The translations under genes were made by a program, and so were the position numbers. From Muribaculaceae bacterium (GTDB lineage Bacteria > Bacteroidota > Bacteroidia > Bacteroidales > Muribaculaceae), in the NCBI GenBank assembly GCA_016292745.1, contig JAEDFO010000022.1, positions 1-33,398 of the forward strand: 33,398 bases of DNA, written 5' to 3'. Positions 14,760 through 22,361 of this stretch are shown piece by piece (within the stretch, counting starts at the first letter, position 1; every line of letters begins with the position of its first letter). The notes under the pieces are model-generated. The model saw only the letters and a program-made list of their open reading frames with translations. It did not search any database and was not told where the DNA came from.

Positions 14760-16802
14760 ATGGAAAAGAATTTCAAGAGGACAACAGTTACAGCCGCACT
14801 GCCTTACGCTAACGGCCCTGTACACATTGGCCACTTGGCTGGGGTATACGTTCCGGCCGATATCTATGTGCGCTATCTGCGCCTCAAACGCCGCGATGTG
14901 ATTTTCATCGGTGGCTCCGACGAGCATGGTGTGCCCGTTACCATCCGAGCAAAGAAGGAGGGCTGCACCCCTCAGGACGTGGTCGACCGTTATCACGCGC
15001 TCATCAAGCGCTCATTCGAGGAATTCGGTATCTCGTTCGACATCTACAGCCGCACCACTTCCGAAACACATCACAAACTCGCATCTGACTTCTTCCGCAA
15101 ACTCTACGACAACAACAAATTCGTGGAGTTGGAGAGCGAACAGTTCTACGACGAACAGGAGCACCAGTTCCTCACCGACCGTAATATCATGGGCGAATGC
15201 CCGCGCTGCCATGCCCAGGGTGCATATGGCGACCAGTGCGAAAAGTGCGGCTCTACCCTCTCGCCCGACGAACTAATCAACCCGGTGAATAAACTCACCG
15301 GCAACAAGTTGGTGAAACGCCCAACAAACCACTGGTATCTACCGCTAAACGACTATCAGCAGTGGCTCGAGAAATGGATTCTCGAGGAACACAAGGAATG
15401 GCGTCCTAACGTGTATGGCCAGTGCAAATCGTGGCTCGACAATGGGCTGAAGCCGCGTGCCGTTACACGCGACCTCGATTGGGGTATTCCCGTTCCGGTG
15501 GAAGGAGCCGAAGGCAAGGTGCTTTACGTGTGGTTCGACGCTCCTATCGGATACATCTCCAACACCAAGGAACTTCTTCCCGACAGCTGGGAGAAATGGT
15601 GGAAAGACCCCGAAACCCGACTTATCCACTTCATCGGTAAGGACAACATCGTGTTCCACTGCATCGTTTTCCCGAGCATGCTCAAGGCCGAAGGGTCATA
15701 CATACTCCCCGACAACGTGCCAAGCAACGAATTCCTTAACCTCGAGGGCGACAAAATTTCAACATCACGAAACTGGGCTGTATGGCTCAACGAGTATCTC
15801 GTCGATTTCCCCGGAAAGCAGGATGTGCTCCGTTATGTACTCACTGCAAACGCTCCTGAAACTAAGGACAACGACTTCACATGGAGCGATTTCCAAGCTC
15901 GAAACAACAACGAGCTGGTGGCTATCTACGGCAACTTCGTTAACCGCGCCCTCCAGCTCACAAAAAAATATTTCGACGGTGCTGTACCACCTTGCGGCGA
16001 ACTATCCGACTACGACCGACAGACTCTCGGCGAATTTGCCGAGGTGAAGGCCAAGGTGGAGAATCTGCTCGAAAACTTCTGTTTCCGCGATGCTCAGAAA
16101 GAGGTGATGAACCTGGCTCGAATTGGCAACAAATACCTTGCCGATACCGAACCTTGGAAACTCGCCAAGACCGACATGGCTCGCGTTGGCACTATCCTCA
16201 ACCTGTCGCTGCAGCTCGTAGCAAACCTCTCGATTGCTTTCGAGCCGTTCCTGCCTTTCAGCAGCGCTAAACTGCGCCGAATGCTCAACATTCAGGAGAT
16301 TGAATGGGACCGTCTGGGAAGCACCGACCTGCTCGCTGTAGGGCATCAGCTCGAGGCGCCACAGCTCCTCTTCGAAAAAATCGAGGACAGCGCCATCGAT
16401 GCGCAGATGCAACGTCTGGCCGACATCAAGAAAGCCAACGAAGCTGCCAACTTCCAGGCTGCTCCGATTAAGCCTACTATCGCTTTCGACGATTTCGAAA
16501 AGCTCGATATCCGCGTGGGACGTGTGCTCGAATGCGAGGCTGTGCCGAAAATGAAGAAACTGCTGAAGTTCAAAATCGACGACGGTATCAATGGCCGAAC
16601 AATCGTCAGTGGCATTGCTCAGCACTACAAGCCCGAAGAACTCGTGGGCAAGGAGGTGCTGTTCATCGCTAACCTCGCGCCTCGCCAATTTAAGAACGGA
16701 CTGGTGAGCGAAGGTATGATTCTCTCGGCCGAGGACTTCGACGGAAGTCTGGCTGTTACTTCGCTTCTGCGCGAGGTGAAGCCTGGCAGCGAAGTGAAAT
16801 AA
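14760..16802 (+). CDS. metG: Methionyl-tRNA synthetase
   Basis: Cytosolic enzyme that joins methionine to tRNA(Met) at the expense of ATP. The 680 residues match the long MetG form. The class I signature is HIGH at residues 22-25 (PYANGPVHIGHL). A zinc knuckle with two CxxC pairs (CPRC and CEKC) lies near residues 146-162. The second signature is KISTS at 332-336, the usual variant of KMSKS in this enzyme. An anticodon-binding helical domain follows to about residue 540, then a C-terminal Trbp111/EMAP-II-type tRNA-binding dimerisation domain from about 575 (FEKLDIRVGRVLECEAVP to LLREVKPGSEVK). The ATG at 14760 was chosen over an upstream in-frame one at 14721, which would lie inside the promoter. 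A flippase gene starts 24 bases after the stop, so metG probably heads that transcript. Confidence 0.98.
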   Translation: MEKNFKRTTVTAALPYANGPVHIGHLAGVYVPADIYVRYLRLKRRDVIFIGGSDEHGVPVTIRAKKEGCTPQDVVDRYHALIKRSFEEFGISFDIYSRTTSETHHKLASDFFRKLYDNNKFVELESEQFYDEQEHQFLTDRNIMGECPRCHAQGAYGDQCEKCGSTLSPDELINPVNKLTGNKLVKRPTNHWYLPLNDYQQWLEKWILEEHKEWRPNVYGQCKSWLDNGLKPRAVTRDLDWGIPVPVEGAEGKVLYVWFDAPIGYISNTKELLPDSWEKWWKDPETRLIHFIGKDNIVFHCIVFPSMLKAEGSYILPDNVPSNEFLNLEGDKISTSRNWAVWLNEYLVDFPGKQDVLRYVLTANAPETKDNDFTWSDFQARNNNELVAIYGNFVNRALQLTKKYFDGAVPPCGELSDYDRQTLGEFAEVKAKVENLLENFCFRDAQKEVMNLARIGNKYLADTEPWKLAKTDMARVGTILNLSLQLVANLSIAFEPFLPFSSAKLRRMLNIQEIEWDRLGSTDLLAVGHQLEAPQLLFEKIEDSAIDAQMQRLADIKKANEAANFQAAPIKPTIAFDDFEKLDIRVGRVLECEAVPKMKKLLKFKIDDGINGRTIVSGIAQHYKPEELVGKEVLFIANLAPRQFKNGLVSEGMILSAEDFDGSLAVTSLLREVKPGSEVK

Positions 16803-16826
16803 CGAAAGCTTTATCCGACGCTTTAT

Positions 16827-18266
16827 ATGGCTGAGTCGCTTAAAGACAAAACCGCAAAAGGACTTTTCTGGGGAGGTTTCAGCAACGGTGCTCAACAGTT
16901 GCTGAACCTCCTTTTCGGTATCGTCCTGGCGCGATTGCTCGACGTTAACGACTACGGCATGATTGCAATGCTGTCGATTTTCTCGCTCATTGCATCCACT
17001 CTGCAGGAGGGCGGTTTCATTTCTGCACTCACCAATCGCCGAAATGCATCTCACGCCGATTTCAATTCGGTGTTCTGGTTTTGCTCCGCTGTTGGATTCT
17101 CGCTCTATGCTCTGCTGGCGCTGGCTGCTCCCCTGATATCGGCTTTCTACAGCATCGACGAACTCACGCCGCTGGCTCGGCTGTCGTTCCTGTCGTTTGC
17201 CATATCAAGCCTGGGAATCGCTCCGCGAGCCATCCTTTTCAAGAACCTTAAGGTGAAGCAGGCCACAATAATCAACCTATCGGCGCTGCTCATCTCGGGA
17301 TGTGTGGGTATATTACTGGCTTATAACGGTTGGGCATACTGGGGCATAGCCTGGCAGACAATTACTTTTGTCAGCGTCACAACGGCCTTGAACTTCTACT
17401 TCGCAAAATGGCACCCCTCTCTCTCGTTCTCGATAAAGCCTATTCGGGAAATGTTCGGGTTCAGCAGCAAAATAATCGTTACTAACATATTCACAATCAT
17501 CAACAACGACCTGCTGAGCGTGATTCTCGGACGGCTGTACTCGCAGCACGAGGTGGGCAACTTCAATCAGGCAAACAAATGGAACAGCATGGGCCACAAC
17601 CTGATTACCGGTATGATTAACGGCATCGCTCAGCCGGTGTTTTCCAGCATCGACAACTCTGCACGCCAGCTGGCGGTGTTCCGAAAGCTATTGCGTTTCA
17701 CTGCATTGGTATCGTTCCCGGTTATGTTGGGCATATGCTTCATTGCGCCCGAGTTCATTGTCATCGCCATCACCGACAAATGGATTGAGAGCGTTCCGCT
17801 ATTGCAGATACTATGCTGCTGGGGAGCTTTTGTGCCTATCATTAAGCTATACACCAATCTGCTTATCAGCCGTGGCCTATCGGGCATCTACATGTGGTGC
17901 ACCATCGCGCTCTCGGCGGTGCAGCTCTCGCTCATTTGCTGCTCCTACAGCTTGGGCATCAGCTGGATTGTAATGATTTTCGTGGCCACTCACATTGCGT
18001 GGCTGCTGGTATGGCACCGGTTCGTTAACCGCGAGATTGGGCTAAGGCTCTTCGATTCGCTGCGCGACATAGCGCCCTTTCTCGTCATTGCCATCGTGGC
18101 TATTGCAGCATCAAGCCTGGTTTCGTGCCATATCGGCAACATCTACCTCCGTTTTGCTGCCAAGATAGTGGTAACCGCTGCACTCTACATTGCCATCATC
18201 TGGCGCCTTCAGGCCCGGATTTTCCACGAATGTATCGACTATCTACTTAAACGACACAAGCAATGA
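16827..18266 (+). CDS. Wzx-like polysaccharide/oligosaccharide flippase
   Basis: A 479-residue multispanning inner-membrane protein of the MOP flippase superfamily (polysaccharide biosynthesis, WzxC-like branch). The N-terminus KTAKGLFWGGFSNGAQQ and the following LLFGIVLARLLDVNDYGMIAM are typical of the first membrane helix and loop. Roughly twelve to fourteen hydrophobic segments follow, with a conserved GNFNQANKWNSMG loop. Such proteins move undecaprenyl-linked glycan units from the cytoplasmic to the periplasmic face for LPS, capsule or protein glycans. The stop overlaps the next ATG by four bases, so it is translationally coupled to the glycosyltransferases, which probably build the unit it moves. 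Which glycan is made cannot be told from here. Confidence 0.93.
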   Translation: MAESLKDKTAKGLFWGGFSNGAQQLLNLLFGIVLARLLDVNDYGMIAMLSIFSLIASTLQEGGFISALTNRRNASHADFNSVFWFCSAVGFSLYALLALAAPLISAFYSIDELTPLARLSFLSFAISSLGIAPRAILFKNLKVKQATIINLSALLISGCVGILLAYNGWAYWGIAWQTITFVSVTTALNFYFAKWHPSLSFSIKPIREMFGFSSKIIVTNIFTIINNDLLSVILGRLYSQHEVGNFNQANKWNSMGHNLITGMINGIAQPVFSSIDNSARQLAVFRKLLRFTALVSFPVMLGICFIAPEFIVIAITDKWIESVPLLQILCCWGAFVPIIKLYTNLLISRGLSGIYMWCTIALSAVQLSLICCSYSLGISWIVMIFVATHIAWLLVWHRFVNREIGLRLFDSLRDIAPFLVIAIVAIAASSLVSCHIGNIYLRFAAKIVVTAALYIAIIWRLQARIFHECIDYLLKRHKQ

Positions 18267-19243
18267 GCACCATTATCCCTATTTTCTTTACTTTCGACAG
18301 CAACTACGTCACCGCCGCGGCTGTTACGTTCCGCTCAATGCTCGAGAATGCCGACCACACTTACCAATATCGGCTCTACGTGCTGCATGCGGGTATCCCC
18401 GAACGGCTGCGAAAGCGCCTGTATCGCGTGGTGGCGCATTTCGCCAATGCCGAGCTGGGTTTTATCAACGTCGCCCGATTCGACAACGAGCTGATTACCA
18501 CTGCTAAGTCGCATTTCTCGAAGGAAATCTACTATAAACTGTTGGCTGCGGAGATTTTCCCGCAGTACGACCGAATTCTATGTTCGGATGTCGATGTGGT
18601 GTTTACAGGCGACATCGCGCCCTCGTTCTTCGCTTTCGACGGCGACGATTTCTACTATGCCGGTGTGGGACAGATTACACACGACGACCGTCGAATTGCA
18701 AAATACAATGCCAACTTCACCCCTGACGAAATCGACACTCTTCGCCACGAGATTGCTGCCGGGTATCTGCTGTTCAACCTCAAGGCGATGCGGGCCGACG
18801 GCACCGACAAGCGCGTGCCTCAATTCTATTGCGACAACTACCACCGGCTGCTCCTACCCGAGCAGGATTGTCTGATTTTATGCTGCTGGCCTAAGGTGCG
18901 ACATCTGGCAATGGAATATGTGGTGAGCAACTCGTTCTATCGCCTTGATGCCGCCTCGGTGGAGTTCGACCACTACAACCCACAACTCCCTTCCGATACC
19001 GCCGAGCGCATCGAATGGTTCACTTCGGCTCTCGCACACCCCGTACAAGTGCACTACGTTGGCCCAAACAAGCCTTGGAACAGCTTCGGTGTGCCGCGAC
19101 AGGGACTTTGGTTCCGGTATTTGTGGCGCTCGCGACAGATTCTACCCTATTTGGCGGAGATTCCGCACCACATTTCTCTCCGGCTCAAACGCTACAGTCT
19201 GCGCCGCTTCATAAACAAGCAAATAAACCGTTTTAAACGATGA
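18263..19243 (+). CDS. Glycosyltransferase family 8
   Basis: A 326-residue cytosolic or membrane-associated glycosyltransferase of family GT8, the LPS galactosyl/glucosyltransferase group. It shows the N-terminal nucleotide-sugar fold (IIPIFFTFDSNYVTAAAVT), the metal-binding DxD motif in SDVDVVF (Asp109 and Asp111), the acceptor-side AAGYLLFNLKAM segment and the late HYVGPNKPWNS motif, whose histidine usually completes the metal site. These retaining enzymes typically add hexoses from UDP-sugars to the LPS core. The C-terminus is basic (SLRLKRYSLRRFINKQ), consistent with membrane attachment. It overlaps the flippase gene and the next glycosyltransferase by ATGA on each side. Donor and acceptor are unknown. 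Confidence 0.94.
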   Translation: MSTIIPIFFTFDSNYVTAAAVTFRSMLENADHTYQYRLYVLHAGIPERLRKRLYRVVAHFANAELGFINVARFDNELITTAKSHFSKEIYYKLLAAEIFPQYDRILCSDVDVVFTGDIAPSFFAFDGDDFYYAGVGQITHDDRRIAKYNANFTPDEIDTLRHEIAAGYLLFNLKAMRADGTDKRVPQFYCDNYHRLLLPEQDCLILCCWPKVRHLAMEYVVSNSFYRLDAASVEFDHYNPQLPSDTAERIEWFTSALAHPVQVHYVGPNKPWNSFGVPRQGLWFRYLWRSRQILPYLAEIPHHISLRLKRYSLRRFINKQINRFKR

Positions 19244-20160
19244 CCGACAACACATTAGCTCCAATTCTGCTGTTCGTATACAACCGTCCGCAGCACACCC
19301 GCCGACTCCTCGACAGCCTTCTTGCCAACGATGAATGTCGGCTCAGCTCATTGTATGTCTACTCCGACGGCGCTCGCGACGAGGCTTCTGCCTCTGCCGT
19401 GGCCGAGGTGCGTGCCATTGTACACTCCGTCACTGGATTCGCTCGGATTGAAGTGATTGAGCGCGAGAACAATATGGGGCTGGCGGCAAACGTTATCGAG
19501 GGCGTCACTACTCAGGTTCGCGCTCACGGACGGGTGATTGTCCTCGAGGACGACCTTGTGCTGTCGCCTTTCTTCCTCCGGTTTATGAACGATGCTCTCT
19601 CTGTTTACGCCGACGAGCCTCGCGTGGGGCACATCCAGGCATGCGATTTTACCGGCGACCCGTCGTTGTCCGACACTTTCCTTATAAAATTCACCGGAAG
19701 CTGGGGCTGGGCAACCTGGGAGCGAGCCTGGCGCCATTTTAACCCCGACGGAAAGCAATTGCTCGCCCGTTTGGAACAAACTCGCCAGACGAGCCGTTTC
19801 GACTTCAACGGTGCATACCGGTTCACACGAATGCTACGCCGTCAGATTGCCGGCAAAAACAATTCTTGGGCCATCCGATGGAATGCAAGCCTATTTGTCG
19901 ACAACATCCTGTCGCTTAACGTCGGACGCTCGCTCGTAGCCAACGTGGGATTTGACGGCTCAGGCACTAACTGTGGCGGAGGCAACCTCTACGCGTCCAA
20001 CCTTGCCCAACATCCCATCGAAGTGGTGAAAATAACGCCCATAGAAGAAAACATGGAAGCGCGACGCTGTTTTGAGCGTTATTATCGCCGAAATTTCGGA
20101 TTCTGGCCAAGAGTTAAGCGCCGCATCATCCGCACCATCCACGGCGACTTCCGCAAATAA
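19240..20160 (+). CDS. Glycosyltransferase, GT2/GT-A type
   Basis: A 306-residue GT-A fold glycosyltransferase. It opens PILLFVYNRPQHTRRLLDSL with a nucleotide-binding YVYSDGARDE segment, then carries the acidic metal site LEDDLVLSP (residues 103-105, EDD). A GSWGWATWERAW motif (residues 153-164) marks a group common in Bacteroidota surface-glycan loci and often annotated simply as glycosyltransferase or sugar transferase. The C-terminus is basic. It is the last gene of the metG-flippase-GT8 run and probably adds one residue of the same glycan. Sugar donor and acceptor are unknown. No clear plus-strand terminator follows; the hairpin at 20355-20380 has its T-run on the minus side. Confidence 0.9.
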   Translation: MTDNTLAPILLFVYNRPQHTRRLLDSLLANDECRLSSLYVYSDGARDEASASAVAEVRAIVHSVTGFARIEVIERENNMGLAANVIEGVTTQVRAHGRVIVLEDDLVLSPFFLRFMNDALSVYADEPRVGHIQACDFTGDPSLSDTFLIKFTGSWGWATWERAWRHFNPDGKQLLARLEQTRQTSRFDFNGAYRFTRMLRRQIAGKNNSWAIRWNASLFVDNILSLNVGRSLVANVGFDGSGTNCGGGNLYASNLAQHPIEVVKITPIEENMEARRCFERYYRRNFGFWPRVKRRIIRTIHGDFRK

Positions 20161-20348
20161 TCCCCATTTCGCATATAAATCAAGCAACGAACACGCCCGC
20201 TGCACCCTGAAAGGGCAAGGTCCTTATAGCCTATGGCAACGCCCCAGGTTTCGTCATGCGTATTCATTTATTTCACCCGTCCACCCGCAAAAATACCACC
20301 AATCCCATCCGCCACATGGCGATAACCGCCACTCCTGCGGCAATGACA
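20161..20348 (-). repeat. Intergenic segment resembling a dispersed repeat with residual coding pattern
   Basis: This 188-base stretch between convergent genes is GC-richer than the other intergenic regions. Read on the minus strand it contains short open frames, including ETWGVAIGYKDLALSG within a frame from 20267. That resembles a family of short TxGVAxGY-like translated repeats I recall from Bacteroidota intergenic DNA. A second minus frame gives a hydrophobic string (VIAAGVAVIAMW) ending near 20276. No initiation signal or family match supports a real protein. Repeat identity is from memory of a pattern, not a search. Confidence 0.3.
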
Positions 20349-20349
20349 T

Positions 20350-20380
20350 AAAAAACCGGGTTACCTCACGGTAGCCCGGT
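20350..20380 (-). terminator. Rho-independent terminator of the SusCD-metallohydrolase operon
   Basis: On the minus strand an 11-bp stem (20370-20380 with 20355-20365; one G-T pair) closes a 4-base loop and is followed by six T residues (20350-20355). It lies about 95 bases after the stop of the last gene of the operon. The GC-rich stem with a T-run makes it a strong intrinsic terminator. Confidence 0.9.
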
Positions 20381-20387
20381 CCCAATA

Positions 20388-20446
20388 GATAGTGTTATAA
20401 AACTGCAAATCCTTTACAGTTTATCGTTATTCAGTGTAACACTATC
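20388..20446 (-). other. Nested stem-loop in the 3' untranslated region
   Basis: A 10-bp perfect outer stem (GATAGTGTTA at 20388-20397 with TAACACTATC at 20437-20446) encloses a 6-bp inner hairpin (AAACTG at 20400-20405 with CAGTTT at 20417-20422). It lies between the stop of the type IX cargo gene and the terminator. It could stabilise the mRNA 3' end. Confidence 0.5.
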
Positions 20447-20476
20447 CCGTTGGCTGTCAGCAATTAGTCTATCTAA

Positions 20477-22282
20477 TTACTTTACGGCCTTAACGGCATA
20501 GTTGTTGTTGAATTTCAGTACGTATACGCCCTTGGCAAGGTCGTTGGCTGGTACCACATTGTCACCGGCTACGAGAGCTGCCTTCTTTACGAGCTGACCG
20601 GCTACAGTGTAGATAGCTACTGAGTTAACGCCTGCATTAGCCTTGATGTTGAAGTTGCCACCGGCTACCGATACCTTTACGGCGTCGCTTGCTACGGCCT
20701 TAACACCACCGTCACCCTGGATTACGCGGATGGTGGCGTTGCTACCAGGAACTGAAATATGAACGTCGGCATAGCGAGCTTCTACTGAAGTTGCAGCAAA
20801 TTCAATGTAGCTCATTTCTGTATCCTTATCATCTCCTAAATTGTAAACCAACCATGGTGCATTGTCGATTACGCCATCCATATCGGCATCTTCTTCAATT
20901 GTCCAAGCAGTAGTATAGAAATATGAGTTAACATCTACGCGGGTAGGTTCGTTAGCAACATCGAGCTGAACGCGCTCAGTTTCAGGATCAAGCCAAGTAA
21001 AGCAAGCATCGAAGTTGAGATTCATCGATTTTGCTTGAATTTTTGTAGTTCCAGCAGCGGTAAGAGTATAAAGATCCGATGGAACGAACGCAGAAGTATC
21101 TTCTCCACCTGCAGTCTTGTAGGCAACTTTTACATAGCTGTAACAATCACGTGCATTATTTCTAGCTTCGAAAGAATACATAGGAATAACCGGAACGTCT
21201 GCAGTTATTTCTGCATAGAAAGCCGAATTTATAGTAATTGGGTCATAGCTCATCAAGCCATATTCATCTTCTTTTCCGAGGTCAAATACAATCATATCGA
21301 AGGAATCTGCTTCAGTAGGAAGACTTGTTTCAGCTACATAAGTACCTGAAGCGATAACTTCATCTGTAAGATTTCCTTCGTCATCAATCTTATAGAGAGT
21401 AAGTTTTATTTCTGCACCAGCATCACAAGTTACTAAAGCAGGAATCCAAGCCTGACTGATAGCATATGAATGATTTGCTGCAGGGAAGATGTTGCCAAGT
21501 CCTACCACATTACTACTACCTTCAGCACCTACTGCCAGACCAAGATAGTTCTCCATAAAGTCTTGGTCAGTAATCAAATCGTTATAATCAGCACCTGCGT
21601 TAAGGCTGTAGAGACTTTCGAAAGCTGTTTTATAAAGTGTACTGTCAGCATCAGCAGTTGTATCACCGAAGTAAACATATGCAGGTGAACCATCTGCATT
21701 AGTACCATTAGAAACCTTATAAGATCCACCAGCCTGATAGAACGCACCTTTTGAAAAACCTTCCGATACATTGGTACCATCTGATACTGTCAAAACAGGT
21801 GAATCATACTGTGAGTATGGGTATTCTACAATCAAGTGTTTCGAAGTAGAAGTAATTGGATCTTCGGCAAATGTCTCTGGGTCGGTGTATGACCACTGAT
21901 ACTGGGTAGCTGTTGACGGCGAAGTGTTATAGAATATGTTCGACGCATATGCTCCTGTATGAACAATACTTATTTTATATGAATAAAATTCAGGAGAAAA
22001 ACCAATAAAGAACGATCCAAGAGGCTGATAAGAAGCTTCAATTGTTGCAGCCGTTTCTTCTGCCGGTGTGGCAAAATTCTTCAACTGAAATGGAACATAG
22101 CTCTTAACTGCCTTACGATCGAGTGAAATACCATTAACGGTAAGGGCCTCTGCCTTACGCTCAACTGTTACAGGTTCAAGGTTTGATTTCGAAAGTGGCT
22201 CAACCTTGACCAATTCTGGTGTTACAGCCGATGCAGCAACTGTAGCGACCATTGCGCACGAAAGAAGTAAAGTTTTTTTCAT
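20477..22282 (-). CDS. Secreted protein with type IX secretion C-terminal sorting domain
   Basis: A 601-residue exported protein with signal peptide MKKTLLLSCAMVATVAASAV. The last 70 or so residues form a type A sorting domain of the type IX secretion system: GGNFNIKANAGVNSVAIYTV, GQLVKKAALVAGDNVVP, then LAKGVYVLKFNN and a basic end. This tail directs transport through the outer membrane and often attachment to surface LPS. The 450-residue middle is a beta-rich region I cannot assign; it has no visible catalytic motif and many Tyr, Ser and Asp residues (YSQYDSPVLTVSDGTNV). Its central part has lower GC than its neighbours. It is the last gene of the operon, 58 bases after the DUF4302 gene, so it may act outside the cell on or with the operon's substrate. 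That role is inference. Confidence 0.82.
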   Translation of the reverse strand: MKKTLLLSCAMVATVAASAVTPELVKVEPLSKSNLEPVTVERKAEALTVNGISLDRKAVKSYVPFQLKNFATPAEETAATIEASYQPLGSFFIGFSPEFYSYKISIVHTGAYASNIFYNTSPSTATQYQWSYTDPETFAEDPITSTSKHLIVEYPYSQYDSPVLTVSDGTNVSEGFSKGAFYQAGGSYKVSNGTNADGSPAYVYFGDTTADADSTLYKTAFESLYSLNAGADYNDLITDQDFMENYLGLAVGAEGSSNVVGLGNIFPAANHSYAISQAWIPALVTCDAGAEIKLTLYKIDDEGNLTDEVIASGTYVAETSLPTEADSFDMIVFDLGKEDEYGLMSYDPITINSAFYAEITADVPVIPMYSFEARNNARDCYSYVKVAYKTAGGEDTSAFVPSDLYTLTAAGTTKIQAKSMNLNFDACFTWLDPETERVQLDVANEPTRVDVNSYFYTTAWTIEEDADMDGVIDNAPWLVYNLGDDKDTEMSYIEFAATSVEARYADVHISVPGSNATIRVIQGDGGVKAVASDAVKVSVAGGNFNIKANAGVNSVAIYTVAGQLVKKAALVAGDNVVPANDLAKGVYVLKFNNNYAVKAVK

Positions 22283-22322
22283 TTCGATGAAAATTTAGAG
22301 TTAATAAATAGAATCTATAGCT

Positions 22323-22361
22323 ATCAATGCCGACCTCTAATTAAAAGAGGTCAACATTGAT
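22323..22361 (-). other. Intercistronic hairpin enclosing the DUF4302 stop codon
   Basis: A 7-bp inner stem (GACCTCT at 22332-22338 with AGAGGTC at 22346-22352) and a 7-bp outer stem (ATCAATG at 22323-22329 with CATTGAT at 22355-22361) are separated by a 2x2 internal loop. The DUF4302 TAA stop (22341-22343) lies in the 7-base apical loop. No T-run follows on the minus strand, so it is more likely an mRNA stability or processing element than a full terminator. Confidence 0.65.

Noticed and set aside
16002..17054. Minus-strand open frame of 350 codons across metG and the flippase
   Set aside because: It is antisense to a conserved synthetase gene and crosses a gene boundary; no domain is visible.
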